Assembly: GCA_934591705.1 (NCBI GenBank)
Contig: CAKTPM010000006.1
Location: 22,292 to 86,291 of the forward strand
Reading direction: 5' to 3'
Source: an uncultured Oscillospiraceae bacterium
GTDB lineage: Bacteria > Bacillota > Clostridia > Oscillospirales > Oscillospiraceae
Length of the DNA: 64,000 nt
Under the pieces are notes generated by a model that was not told the origin of the DNA, did not search any database, and saw nothing but the letters and a program-made list of their open reading frames with translations. Shown piece after piece: positions 49,678 to 57,512 of this stretch. Within the stretch, counting starts at the first letter, position 1. Each line of letters begins with the position of its first letter. The translations under genes were made by a program, and so were the position numbers.

Positions 49678-51060
49678 ATGGCACAAGCTTTCTTTGGCGG
49701 CGTTCATCCCAACGACATGAAGGCCGCGACCAATGAAAAGGCCATCGAGAAGCTGGAAGCTCCGGCTGAAGTGGTCATTCCCATGTCGATGCACATCGGC
49801 GCACCCTGCAAGCCCCTGGTGGCGGTGGGTGACCATGTGTGCGTGGGACAGCGCATTGGTGAACCCGGCGGATTCGTTTCCGCCCCCATCCACGCCTCCG
49901 TATCCGGTACGGTCAAGGCAGTGGAGCCCCGCCCCTTCAACATGGGCGGCAAGATGATGTCCGTGGTCATCGAAAACGATTTCCAGGACACTGTGTCCGA
50001 TGAGGTCAAGCCCGTGGCTGACCCCGAGAATCTGACTCCCGAGGAGCTGGTGGAGATCGTCAAGAACGCCGGCATCGTGGGTCAGGGCGGCGCGACCTTC
50101 CCCACCCATGTGAAGATCTCCTCGGGTCTTGGCAAGGTGGACTATGTCATCATCAACGCCGCCGAGTGCGAGCCCTACATCACCGGCGACCACCGCACCT
50201 GCCTGGAGCGTCCCGAGCAGGTCATCAAGGGCGCCACCCTGCTGGCCAAGTGCTTCAAGGTGGACAAGGTCTACATCGGCATCGAGGCCAACAAGCAGAA
50301 TGCCGCCGATGTGCTCAACGCCAAGATCGCCGAGCTCAACGCTCCCGTGGTGGTGGAGGTCCTGCACACCCGTTACCCCCAGGGCGCAGAAAAGCAGCTC
50401 TGCCAGGCCGTGTCCGGCCGTCAGGTGCCCTCCGGCAAGCTCCCCGCGGATGCCGGCTGCTGCATTTTCAACCTCAACACCACCTGCGCCATCTACCGCG
50501 CGGTGTATGAGGGCATGCCCGTCGTGAGCAAGATCGTCACCGTGTCCGGCTCCGGCGTCATCGAGCCCAAGAACATCGAGTGCCCCATCGGCACCCCCAT
50601 CACCAAGCTCTTTGATGCCTGCGGCGGCCTGAAGGACGAGACCTATAAGCTCATCATGGGCGGCCCGATGATGGGTCTTGCCCAGTACAACCTCGATGTC
50701 ACCGTAGGCAAGGGCACCGGCGCCATGCTGGCCTTCGCCGGTGATGAGGAGCAGTACGAGGAAAATCCCCAGTGCATCCGCTGCGGCAAGTGCGTGGGCG
50801 TCTGCCCCATCCGCCTGGAGCCCGTGTTCATGTACAAGTATCTCATGAAGGGCGACTGGGAGACCTGGCGCGACCAGCTGCACGGCATGGACTGCATCGA
50901 GTGCGGCGCCTGCACCTACACCTGCCCCGCCCGTCTGCCGCTGACCCAGGCCTTCCGCATGGGCAAGCAGCTGGTGAACAACGCAAGAATGAAGGCAAAG
51001 GCCGAGGCCGATGCCAAGGCAGCCGCCGAAAAGGCCGCCGCCGAGAAGAAGGAGGCCTAA
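49678..51060 (+). CDS. rnfC: Rnf complex subunit C (NADH-binding, two 4Fe-4S clusters)
   Basis: 460-aa membrane-associated subunit where NAD+/NADH and FMN bind in the ferredoxin:NAD+ oxidoreductase. A biotinyl-like N-terminal domain and a GQGGATFPTHVK segment (NADH-dehydrogenase 51-kDa-like) are visible. Two cluster motifs are present: CIRCGKCVGVCP and CIECGACTYTCPARLPL. The tail is Ala/Lys/Glu-rich. The ATG at 49678 follows GAGGTG; a GTG at 49669 is too near the site. First gene of rnfCDGEAB. Confidence 0.96.
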   Translation: MAQAFFGGVHPNDMKAATNEKAIEKLEAPAEVVIPMSMHIGAPCKPLVAVGDHVCVGQRIGEPGGFVSAPIHASVSGTVKAVEPRPFNMGGKMMSVVIENDFQDTVSDEVKPVADPENLTPEELVEIVKNAGIVGQGGATFPTHVKISSGLGKVDYVIINAAECEPYITGDHRTCLERPEQVIKGATLLAKCFKVDKVYIGIEANKQNAADVLNAKIAELNAPVVVEVLHTRYPQGAEKQLCQAVSGRQVPSGKLPADAGCCIFNLNTTCAIYRAVYEGMPVVSKIVTVSGSGVIEPKNIECPIGTPITKLFDACGGLKDETYKLIMGGPMMGLAQYNLDVTVGKGTGAMLAFAGDEEQYEENPQCIRCGKCVGVCPIRLEPVFMYKYLMKGDWETWRDQLHGMDCIECGACTYTCPARLPLTQAFRMGKQLVNNARMKAKAEADAKAAAEKAAAEKKEA

Positions 51061-51063
51061 GAC

Positions 51064-52092
51064 ATGACTGATTATAAGAATCTGAAGCTCATTGCTTCCT
51101 CCTCTCCCCACATCCGTTCCAATGAGAACACCCGCTCCATCATGCTGGATGTGATCATCGCCATGATCCCGGCTCTGGCCTGGGGCGTTTACAACTTCGG
51201 CTTCAAGGCCCTGGTCTCCACGGTGATCTCCGTGGCCGCCTGCATGTTCTTTGAGTGGGGCTACCGCAAGATGCTCCACAAGAACTGCATGGTGGGCGAC
51301 CTCTCCGCCGTAGTCACCGGTATGCTGCTGGCCTTCGTGTGCCCCGTGGACATCAAGTGGTATCAGCTCATCATCGGCGCCTTCTTCGCCATCGTTGTGG
51401 TCAAGCAGCTCTACGGCGGCATCGGCTGCAACTTCCTGAACCCCGCTCTGGCAGGCCGTGCGGCTCTGCTGGCCAGCTATGCCGGCGCCATGACCTTCTG
51501 GCGTCAGCCCGGCTTCGGCGTGAAGGCCGCGGATGTGGTCTCCACCGCCACCCCCCTTGCCATCATGAAGGACGGCACCGCCGAGGTCTTCGAGACCCTG
51601 CAGAACAGCTACACCGTGACGGATATGTTCCTGGGCCGCGTGGGCGGCTCCCTGGGTGAGGTCTCCGCCCTGATGCTGCTGGTGGGCGGCGTGTACCTGC
51701 TGCTGCGCAAGGTCATCTCCTGGCAGATCCCCGTTTGCTACATCGCCACCGTGGCGGTCATCAGCTTCATCGCCATGCCCGCCGGTGCTGCCGAGGCCGG
51801 TCTCACCGCCGTGCAGTACATGGCCTATCAGGTCTTCGGCGGCGGCCTGATGCTGGGCGCCATCTTCATGGCCACCGACTATGCCACCTCCCCCGTCACC
51901 AAGTGGGGCCAGGCCATCTTCGGCATCGGCTGCGGTCTTTTGACGGTGTTCATCCGCCGCTTCGGCTCCTATCCCGAGGGCGTTTGCTACTCCATCCTCA
52001 TCATGAACTGCACCACCTGGCTGCTGGATAAGTACATCAAGCCCACCATCTACGGTGCTCCCAAGAAGGAAAAGAAGGAGGCGGCTAAGTAA
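51064..52092 (+). CDS. rnfD: Rnf complex subunit D (membrane, covalent FMN)
   Basis: 342-aa membrane subunit with about nine helices. The FMN-attachment threonine is probably in VVSTATPLAIM (family motif S/T-x-A-T-P). NFLNPALAGRAALLASY and DYATSPVTKWGQ are typical RnfD/NqrB segments. It forms part of the ion-translocating core. It lies 3 nt after rnfC and shares one nucleotide with rnfG (TAATG). Confidence 0.95.
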   Translation: MTDYKNLKLIASSSPHIRSNENTRSIMLDVIIAMIPALAWGVYNFGFKALVSTVISVAACMFFEWGYRKMLHKNCMVGDLSAVVTGMLLAFVCPVDIKWYQLIIGAFFAIVVVKQLYGGIGCNFLNPALAGRAALLASYAGAMTFWRQPGFGVKAADVVSTATPLAIMKDGTAEVFETLQNSYTVTDMFLGRVGGSLGEVSALMLLVGGVYLLLRKVISWQIPVCYIATVAVISFIAMPAGAAEAGLTAVQYMAYQVFGGGLMLGAIFMATDYATSPVTKWGQAIFGIGCGLLTVFIRRFGSYPEGVCYSILIMNCTTWLLDKYIKPTIYGAPKKEKKEAAK

Positions 52093-52670
52093 TGAAAATC
52101 TCCGGTAAGTTTATTTTGAAGGTCGCCGGTACGCTGACGGTCATCTCCCTGGTGGTCGCCGCCCTGCTGGGCGTCGTGAACATGGTCACCGAGGACAAGA
52201 TCGCCGAGATCGAACTGGAAAAGACCCGTCAGTCCCTGGCTGCCGTGGCCCCCGAGGGTGCCACCTTCGAGCCCGTGGAGATCCCCGAGACTGCCGCTGC
52301 CGCGGCCAGCGCCAACGGCGGCACTGTCACGGAAATGTACACCATGTCCACCGGCGGCTACGCCTGCAAGGTCGCGGCCTCCGGCTCTCAGGGCACCATC
52401 GTGATGATCGTGGGCGTGGACGACGCCAAGGCCATCACCGGCGTTGCCATCGTCTCCAACGCGGAGACCGGCGGCATCGGCTCCAAGGTCATGGAGAACA
52501 AGCCCAATGACGCCGGTGTGGGCGTGCTCGATCAGTTCATCGGCATGTCCGGCGCCGGCTCCCTGGTGGTTCCCAAGACCGTTACCCCCATCTCCGGCGC
52601 CACTGTTTCCACCAAGGGCGTGACCGCGGGCGCCAATGCCGCCCTGGCCGCCGTGGAAGCGATGGGTTAA
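52092..52670 (+). CDS. rnfG: Rnf complex subunit G (covalent FMN)
   Basis: 192-aa protein with one N-terminal membrane helix and an extracytoplasmic FMN-binding domain. The covalent FMN motif S-G-A-T is in PISGATVSTKGV near residue 175. It carries electrons between RnfD/E and other cofactors. Family size is standard. rnfE follows after 19 nt behind AAGGAGG. Confidence 0.94.
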   Translation: MKISGKFILKVAGTLTVISLVVAALLGVVNMVTEDKIAEIELEKTRQSLAAVAPEGATFEPVEIPETAAAAASANGGTVTEMYTMSTGGYACKVAASGSQGTIVMIVGVDDAKAITGVAIVSNAETGGIGSKVMENKPNDAGVGVLDQFIGMSGAGSLVVPKTVTPISGATVSTKGVTAGANAALAAVEAMG

Positions 52671-52689
52671 GAAAGGAGGAGCAGAAAAT

Positions 52690-53337
52690 ATGAATTTCGG
52701 TAAGCAAATGAGAGACGGCCTGATCAATCAGAACCCCGTCCTGGTACAGCTGCTGGGTATGTGCTCCACCATGGCCATCACCACCTCGTTCTTCAACGGC
52801 CTTGGCATGGGCGTATCCGTTCTGATCATCCTGACCCTTTCCAACATCTTCATCGCGCTTCTGCGCAAGATCATCCCCAATGAGGTGCGTATCGCCTGCT
52901 TCATCGTGGTCATCGCCGGCTTCGTGACCTGCGTGGACCTGCTGCTGAAGGCCTTCGTGCCGGCACTGTCCAACTCCCTGGGCGTGTTCATCCCCCTGAT
53001 CGTCGTCAACTGCATCATCCTGGGCCGTGCCGAGGCCTTCGCCTCCAAGAACGGCATCGCCGCCTCCACGGCGGACGGTATCTGCCAGGGCATCGGCTAC
53101 ACCATCGTGCTGATCATCATGTGCGTGTTCCGTGAGTTCCTGGGCAGCGGCAAGTTCGGCGGCGGCCTGCTGGGCGGCGGCGGACTGGGCAGCGCTCCCG
53201 GTATCACCATCTTCCCCGAGGAATACGGCATCAAACTCCTGACGCTGCCCGTGGGCGGCTTCCTGACGCTGGGCGCTCTCATCGCCGTGATGCAGTGGGC
53301 CCTGGCCAAGTCTGAAAAGAAAAAGGAGGCGAAGTAA
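52690..53337 (+). CDS. rnfE: Rnf complex subunit E
   Basis: 215-aa membrane subunit with six helices, homologous to NqrD and paired with RnfA. Landmarks are LVQLLGMCSTMAITTS near the start and VFIPLIVVNCIILGRAEAFAS, which carries the cysteine-containing helix of the RnfA/E family that holds the intramembrane Fe-S centre. The ATG at 52690 is behind GAAAGGAGGAGC; the frame is open upstream but lacks a site. Confidence 0.94.
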   Translation: MNFGKQMRDGLINQNPVLVQLLGMCSTMAITTSFFNGLGMGVSVLIILTLSNIFIALLRKIIPNEVRIACFIVVIAGFVTCVDLLLKAFVPALSNSLGVFIPLIVVNCIILGRAEAFASKNGIAASTADGICQGIGYTIVLIIMCVFREFLGSGKFGGGLLGGGGLGSAPGITIFPEEYGIKLLTLPVGGFLTLGALIAVMQWALAKSEKKKEAK

Positions 53338-53340
53338 GGT

Positions 53341-53925
53341 ATGAGTTTCACTTCTTTGCTCGCCATTTCCCTTGGCGCTATCCTGACCAATAACTTTATC
53401 TTCGCGCAATTCCTGGGCTGCTGCCCCTTCCTGGGCGTGTCCAAGAAGATCGACACCGCCGTGGGCATGGGCGCCGCCGTGACCTTCGTCATGGGCCTTG
53501 CCTCCGCCGTTTGCTTCGGTGTCAACAAGATCCTGGTGTCCGCGGGCCTGGGCTATATGCAGACCGTGGCCTTCATCCTGGTCATCGCCGGCCTGGTGCA
53601 GTTCGTGGAAATGTTCCTCAAGAAGTTCATCCCCACGCTGTACACCGCCCTGGGCGTGTACCTGCCCCTGATCACCACCAACTGCGCGGTGCTGGGCGTG
53701 GCCCTGCTGAATGTGCAGAACAACTACAACTTCATCGAGTCCGTGGTGTACGGCATCACCGGCGGCCTCGGCTTCCTGCTGGCTATCTTCCTCTTCGCCG
53801 CCGTGCGTGAGCAGCTGGAGTTTGCCGAGACCCCCAAGGCCTTCGAGGGCTTCCCCATCGCGCTGGTCACCTCCGGCTTGATGGCGCTGGCCTTCATGGG
53901 CTTCAGCGGCCTGAAGGTCTGGTAA
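53341..53925 (+). CDS. rnfA: Rnf complex subunit A
   Basis: 194-aa membrane subunit with six helices, homologous to NqrE. LTNNFIFAQFLGCCPFLGVSKK and LPLITTNCAVLGVALLN carry the conserved cysteines of the half-channel shared with RnfE. It starts 3 nt after the rnfE stop. The two together are thought to form the ion path (Na+ or H+; the ion cannot be told from sequence by eye). Confidence 0.95.
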   Translation: MSFTSLLAISLGAILTNNFIFAQFLGCCPFLGVSKKIDTAVGMGAAVTFVMGLASAVCFGVNKILVSAGLGYMQTVAFILVIAGLVQFVEMFLKKFIPTLYTALGVYLPLITTNCAVLGVALLNVQNNYNFIESVVYGITGGLGFLLAIFLFAAVREQLEFAETPKAFEGFPIALVTSGLMALAFMGFSGLKVW

Positions 53926-53938
53926 GGAGGATAAGAGA

Positions 53939-54826
53939 ATGAATATTTTGTTAGCTGTTATCGTCCTGGGCGCCCTGGCCATCATCTTCGGTTTGATCCT
54001 GGCCGTGGCCGCCAAGGCCTTCGAGGTGAAGGTCGACCCCCGTCTGCCTGAGATCCAGGCCTGCCTGGCCGGCGCCAACTGCGGCGGCTGCGGCTATCCC
54101 GGCTGCGGCGGCTGCGCCGAGGCCATTCTGGCCGGCAAGGCACCCGTGACCGCCTGCGCCCCCGCCGGTGCCGAGGGCGCCGCCAAGATCGCCGCCATCA
54201 TGGGCATGGAGGCCCCCTCCGGTGACAAGATGGTGGCCCATGTCCGCTGCAACGGCGGCTGCAACGCCCAGAAGAACTTTGAGTATCGCGGTGTCAGCGA
54301 CTGCGTGGCCGCCACCAAGGTCTGCGGCGGCGACGCCCTGGCCTGCAAGTACGGCTGCTTCGGCTTCGGCACCTGCGTGGCCGCCTGCAAGTTCGATGCC
54401 ATTCACATCGTGGACGGCGTGGCCGTGGTGGATAAGGAAAAGTGCACCAACTGCGGCGCCTGCCGCGAGGCCTGCCCCAAGAAGCTCATCGACGAGGTGC
54501 CCTACAAGCAGAAGGTGTTCGTCAACTGCTCCAACAAGGACAAGGGCCCCGCTGTGGCCAAGGTCTGCGCCGCCTCCTGCATCGCCTGCGGTATGTGCGA
54601 GCGCACCTGCAAGTTCGACGCCATCCATGTGGTGGACAATGTAGCCGTCATCGACTACACCAAGTGCCGCAACTGCACCCTGTGCGCCAAGGCCTGCCCC
54701 CGCAACGCCATTGAGCCCATCCCCACCCCCGAGGAGAAGGAGAAGTTCAAGGCCGCCCAGAAGGCCGCCGCTGAGCGCGCTGCCGCCGCCAAGGCCGCTG
54801 CTGCCGAGGCACCCAAGGCCGAGTAA
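53939..54826 (+). CDS. rnfB: Rnf complex subunit B (ferredoxin-accepting, polyferredoxin)
   Basis: 295-aa subunit that accepts electrons from reduced ferredoxin. One N-terminal helix is followed by a four-Cys domain (CGGCGYPGCGGCAEAI) and further Fe-S motifs: CxxC-type pairs in the centre, CTNCGACREACP, CIACGMCERTCK and CRNCTLCAKACP. An Ala/Lys-rich tail of about 30 residues closes it. Last gene of the operon, ahead of a strong terminator. It links ferredoxin reduced in pyruvate oxidation to NADH and an ion gradient. Confidence 0.95.
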   Translation: MNILLAVIVLGALAIIFGLILAVAAKAFEVKVDPRLPEIQACLAGANCGGCGYPGCGGCAEAILAGKAPVTACAPAGAEGAAKIAAIMGMEAPSGDKMVAHVRCNGGCNAQKNFEYRGVSDCVAATKVCGGDALACKYGCFGFGTCVAACKFDAIHIVDGVAVVDKEKCTNCGACREACPKKLIDEVPYKQKVFVNCSNKDKGPAVAKVCAASCIACGMCERTCKFDAIHVVDNVAVIDYTKCRNCTLCAKACPRNAIEPIPTPEEKEKFKAAQKAAAERAAAAKAAAAEAPKAE

Positions 54827-54836
54827 GCATCCCCTT

Positions 54837-54867
54837 AAAATCCCGCCCGCCAGGGCGGGATTTTTTT
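54837..54867 (+). terminator. Terminator of the rnf operon
   Basis: AAAATCCCGCCC, loop GCCA, GGGCGGGA and a run of seven T (54861-54867). Confidence 0.95.
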
Positions 54868-55455
54868 GCCCTGCGGGGGCGGGGCGCTGCCTTTCCCGGA
54901 GGGAAAAACGCCTCCCGGGCCCGGAGGCAGCTTCTCCGGAGAGGGCCGCGGAGCCAAAGACCGCCCCGGATGTGAAGGAGAGGCGATGTCGACAGGGCGG
55001 CACATCAGGTATACTTATTATATAAGAAAGCTTCTTCGGCGGCGGAGCAAGCGTTTTCCCCCTTTTTCCACCGGGCTGAAAACTTTGGTGAAAATGCGCA
55101 CTTGACAGGTTTTCTTTCTCCCGGTGGAAGAAGCGGTCTATTATGGGTTTTTCCGGGAAAACAGTCACTTTTTCTTGGATTTTTGGTCGACATAACACCT
55201 GTGGAAAACCGTGTGGAAACTGTGCAAAACCCCTTGTTTGCGCCCTTTGTGGGTGGTTGCCCCTTCGTTATCTTTTTGGGGGGCTGTGTATCTTTTTCCC
55301 GTTTACCGTCTTATTTTCGGTGTAAACACGGCTCTTTTTGCGGAAATGGGAAAAAATCGGTCTAAACACTACCTCTTGCCATTTATGGGAATATGTTGTA
55401 CAATATATTGGGTCGACATCTGTTGCGGCCCAGCACCGCAGGGAGGTTTGTGAGA
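54868..55455. other. 588-nt intergenic region with DnaA-box-like repeats upstream of topoisomerase genes
   Basis: No gene is supportable here. The right half is T-rich and unlike the flanks. TGTGGAAAA (55200-55208), TGTGGAAAC (55212-55220) and TGTGCAAAA (55221-55229) each resemble the DnaA box TGTGGATAA with one to three changes. TTCCACCGGG (55066-55075) and CCCGGTGGAA (55120-55129) are inverted. The core GTCGACA occurs three times (near 54988, 55188 and 55413). Confidence 0.45.
55376..55404 (+). promoter_or_regulatory. Promoter of the topoisomerase pair
   Basis: TTGCCA (55376-55381), 17-nt spacer, TACAAT (55399-55404), about 50 nt before the start at 55456. Confidence 0.7.
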
Positions 55456-57441
55456 ATGCCGAAAAAAACCTATAACGACAGCAGCATCACCAGCTTAAAG
55501 GGCGCTGACCGCGTCCGGAAGCGGCCGGGGGTCATCTTCGGCTCCGACGGGCTGGAGGGCTGCGAGCATGCCGTATTTGAGATCCTCTCCAACGCCATCG
55601 ACGAGGCCCGGGAGGGCCACGGCCATACCATCACCGTGACCCGCTTTGCCGACAGCTCCATCGAGGTGGCGGACGAAGGGCGCGGCTGCCCGGTGGACTG
55701 GAACGAGAAGGAGCAGCGCTACAACTGGGAGCTGGTATTCTGCGAGCTCTATGCCGGCGGCAAGTATGACAACGAGAATTCCGAGAACTATGAGTTCTCC
55801 CTGGGCCTCAACGGCCTCGGCTCCTGCGCCACCCAATACGCCGCCGCCTACATGGATGTGACGGTGTACCGGGAGGGGAAGGAATATAAGCTCCATTTTG
55901 AAAAGGGCGAGAACATCGGCGGCCTGCAGGCAACGCCGCTGAGCACCAATAAAAAACGCACCGGCACCGTCATCCGCTGGCTGCCGGACCTGGAGGTCTT
56001 TACCGACATCCGCATCCCCCTGGACTACTACCGGGATGTGATGAAGCGGCAGGCGGTGGTGAACGCCGGGGTGCAGTTCTGCCTGCGAAACGAGGAGGCG
56101 CCCGGCCGCTTCGGCGAGGAGACCTTCTGCTACGAGCGGGGCATCGAGGACTATATCGCCGAGCTGGCCGGAGACGATCCCCTCACCGAGCCGGTCTTTT
56201 GGGAGGCCGAGCGCCGGGGCCGGGACCGGGCGGACAAGCCGGAGTACAAGGTGAAGCTCTCCGTGGCCTTCTGCTTCAGCAACCGGGTGAGCCTGTGCGA
56301 GCACTACCATAACTCCAGCTTCCTGGAGCATGGCGGCAGCCCCGAAAAGGCCACCCGCCTGGCCTTCGTGGGGGCCATCGACAAGTATCTGCGGGACAAC
56401 AACAAATACCTCAAGGCGGAGCCGAAGATCACCTATGCCGATGTCCAGGATTGCCTGGTGCTGGTGAGCAGCAACTTCTCCACCCAGACCAGCTACGAGA
56501 ACCAGACCAAGAAGGCCATCACCAACAAGTTCATACAGGACGCCATGGCGGACTTCCTCCGGGAACGCCTGGCGGTGTACTTCATCGAAAATCACGATGC
56601 CGCCGAAAAGATCGCCAGCCAGGTGCTCATCAACAAGCGCAGCCGGGAGACCGCGGAAAAAACACGCATCAACCAGAAAAAGAAGCTCACCGAGAAGATC
56701 GACATCGCCAACCGGGTGCAGAAGTTTGTGGACTGCCGCACCAAGGACGCCGCCCGCCGGGAGCTTTACATCGTGGAGGGCGATTCCGCCCTGGGTGCCT
56801 GCAAGCAGAGCCGGGACGCCGAGTTCCAGGGGCTTATGCCCGTGCGGGGCAAGATATTGAACTGCCTGAAGGCGGACTATCCGCGGATCTTCAAAAGCGA
56901 GGTCATCACCGACCTCATGAAGGTGTTGGGCTGCGGCGTGGAGGTCTCCGGCAGGGCGGTGAAGGACTTAAATCAGTTCGACCTTGCCAACCTCCGCTGG
57001 AGCAAGGTCATCATCTGCACCGACGGCGATGTGGACGGCTTCCAGATCCGTACGCTGATTTTGACCATGCTCTACCGCCTGTGTCCCACGCTGATCCGGG
57101 AGGGCTTCGTGTACATTGCTGAAACGCCCCTCTTTGAGATCACCTGCAAGGACAAGACCTGGTTTGCCTATTCCGAGCGGGAGAAGGCGGACATCCTCCG
57201 CTCTCTCGAGGGGAAGAAGGTCAATGTCCAGCGCTCCAAGGGCCTGGGCGAAAACGATCCGGAGATGATGTGGATGACCACCATGTCCCCGGAGACCCGC
57301 CGGCTGGTGCGGGTGCAGAGCGCCGAGGCGGCGGAGACCGCCCGGGTCTTTGACCTGCTGCTGGGGGATAACCTGGCGGGGCGCAAGGACTATATCGCCG
57401 AGAACGGCTACAAATACATGGATATGATCGATGTGAGCTGA
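55456..57441 (+). CDS. parE: Type IIA topoisomerase subunit B (ParE-like)
   Basis: ATPase and TOPRIM subunit, 661 aa. The GHKL ATP site reads VFEILSNAIDEA near residues 38-49, with a later LGLNGLGSCATQYAAA lid. The TOPRIM motif VEGDSALGACKQSRD differs from the usual EGDSAGGSAKQGRD, but the metal acids are present (EGDS and TDGDVDG). The C-terminal domain holds RSKGLGEND. The ATG at 55456 follows GGGAGG. Paired with subunit A 71 nt downstream. The absence of dnaA/recF neighbours, a shortened GyrB-like tail and divergent motifs favour topoisomerase IV or an additional paralogue over housekeeping gyrase. Confidence 0.8.
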   Translation: MPKKTYNDSSITSLKGADRVRKRPGVIFGSDGLEGCEHAVFEILSNAIDEAREGHGHTITVTRFADSSIEVADEGRGCPVDWNEKEQRYNWELVFCELYAGGKYDNENSENYEFSLGLNGLGSCATQYAAAYMDVTVYREGKEYKLHFEKGENIGGLQATPLSTNKKRTGTVIRWLPDLEVFTDIRIPLDYYRDVMKRQAVVNAGVQFCLRNEEAPGRFGEETFCYERGIEDYIAELAGDDPLTEPVFWEAERRGRDRADKPEYKVKLSVAFCFSNRVSLCEHYHNSSFLEHGGSPEKATRLAFVGAIDKYLRDNNKYLKAEPKITYADVQDCLVLVSSNFSTQTSYENQTKKAITNKFIQDAMADFLRERLAVYFIENHDAAEKIASQVLINKRSRETAEKTRINQKKKLTEKIDIANRVQKFVDCRTKDAARRELYIVEGDSALGACKQSRDAEFQGLMPVRGKILNCLKADYPRIFKSEVITDLMKVLGCGVEVSGRAVKDLNQFDLANLRWSKVIICTDGDVDGFQIRTLILTMLYRLCPTLIREGFVYIAETPLFEITCKDKTWFAYSEREKADILRSLEGKKVNVQRSKGLGENDPEMMWMTTMSPETRRLVRVQSAEAAETARVFDLLLGDNLAGRKDYIAENGYKYMDMIDVS

Positions 57442-57512
57442 GGGGGCCGCCCCCGCGGCTCTATCCGGCGCAAGGCCGCGCCGGAGCATCCCACAGAAAG
57501 GACACGGCTCCT

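Noticed and set aside
49678..54826. Na+-translocating NADH:quinone reductase (nqr)
   Set aside because: Gene order C-D-G-E-A-B, the presence of a polyferredoxin RnfB and no NqrF-like subunit identify Rnf.
54868..55455. Chromosomal replication origin
   Set aside because: The DnaA-like boxes are imperfect, and dnaA, dnaN, recF and other origin neighbours are absent. Kept only as a finding to test.
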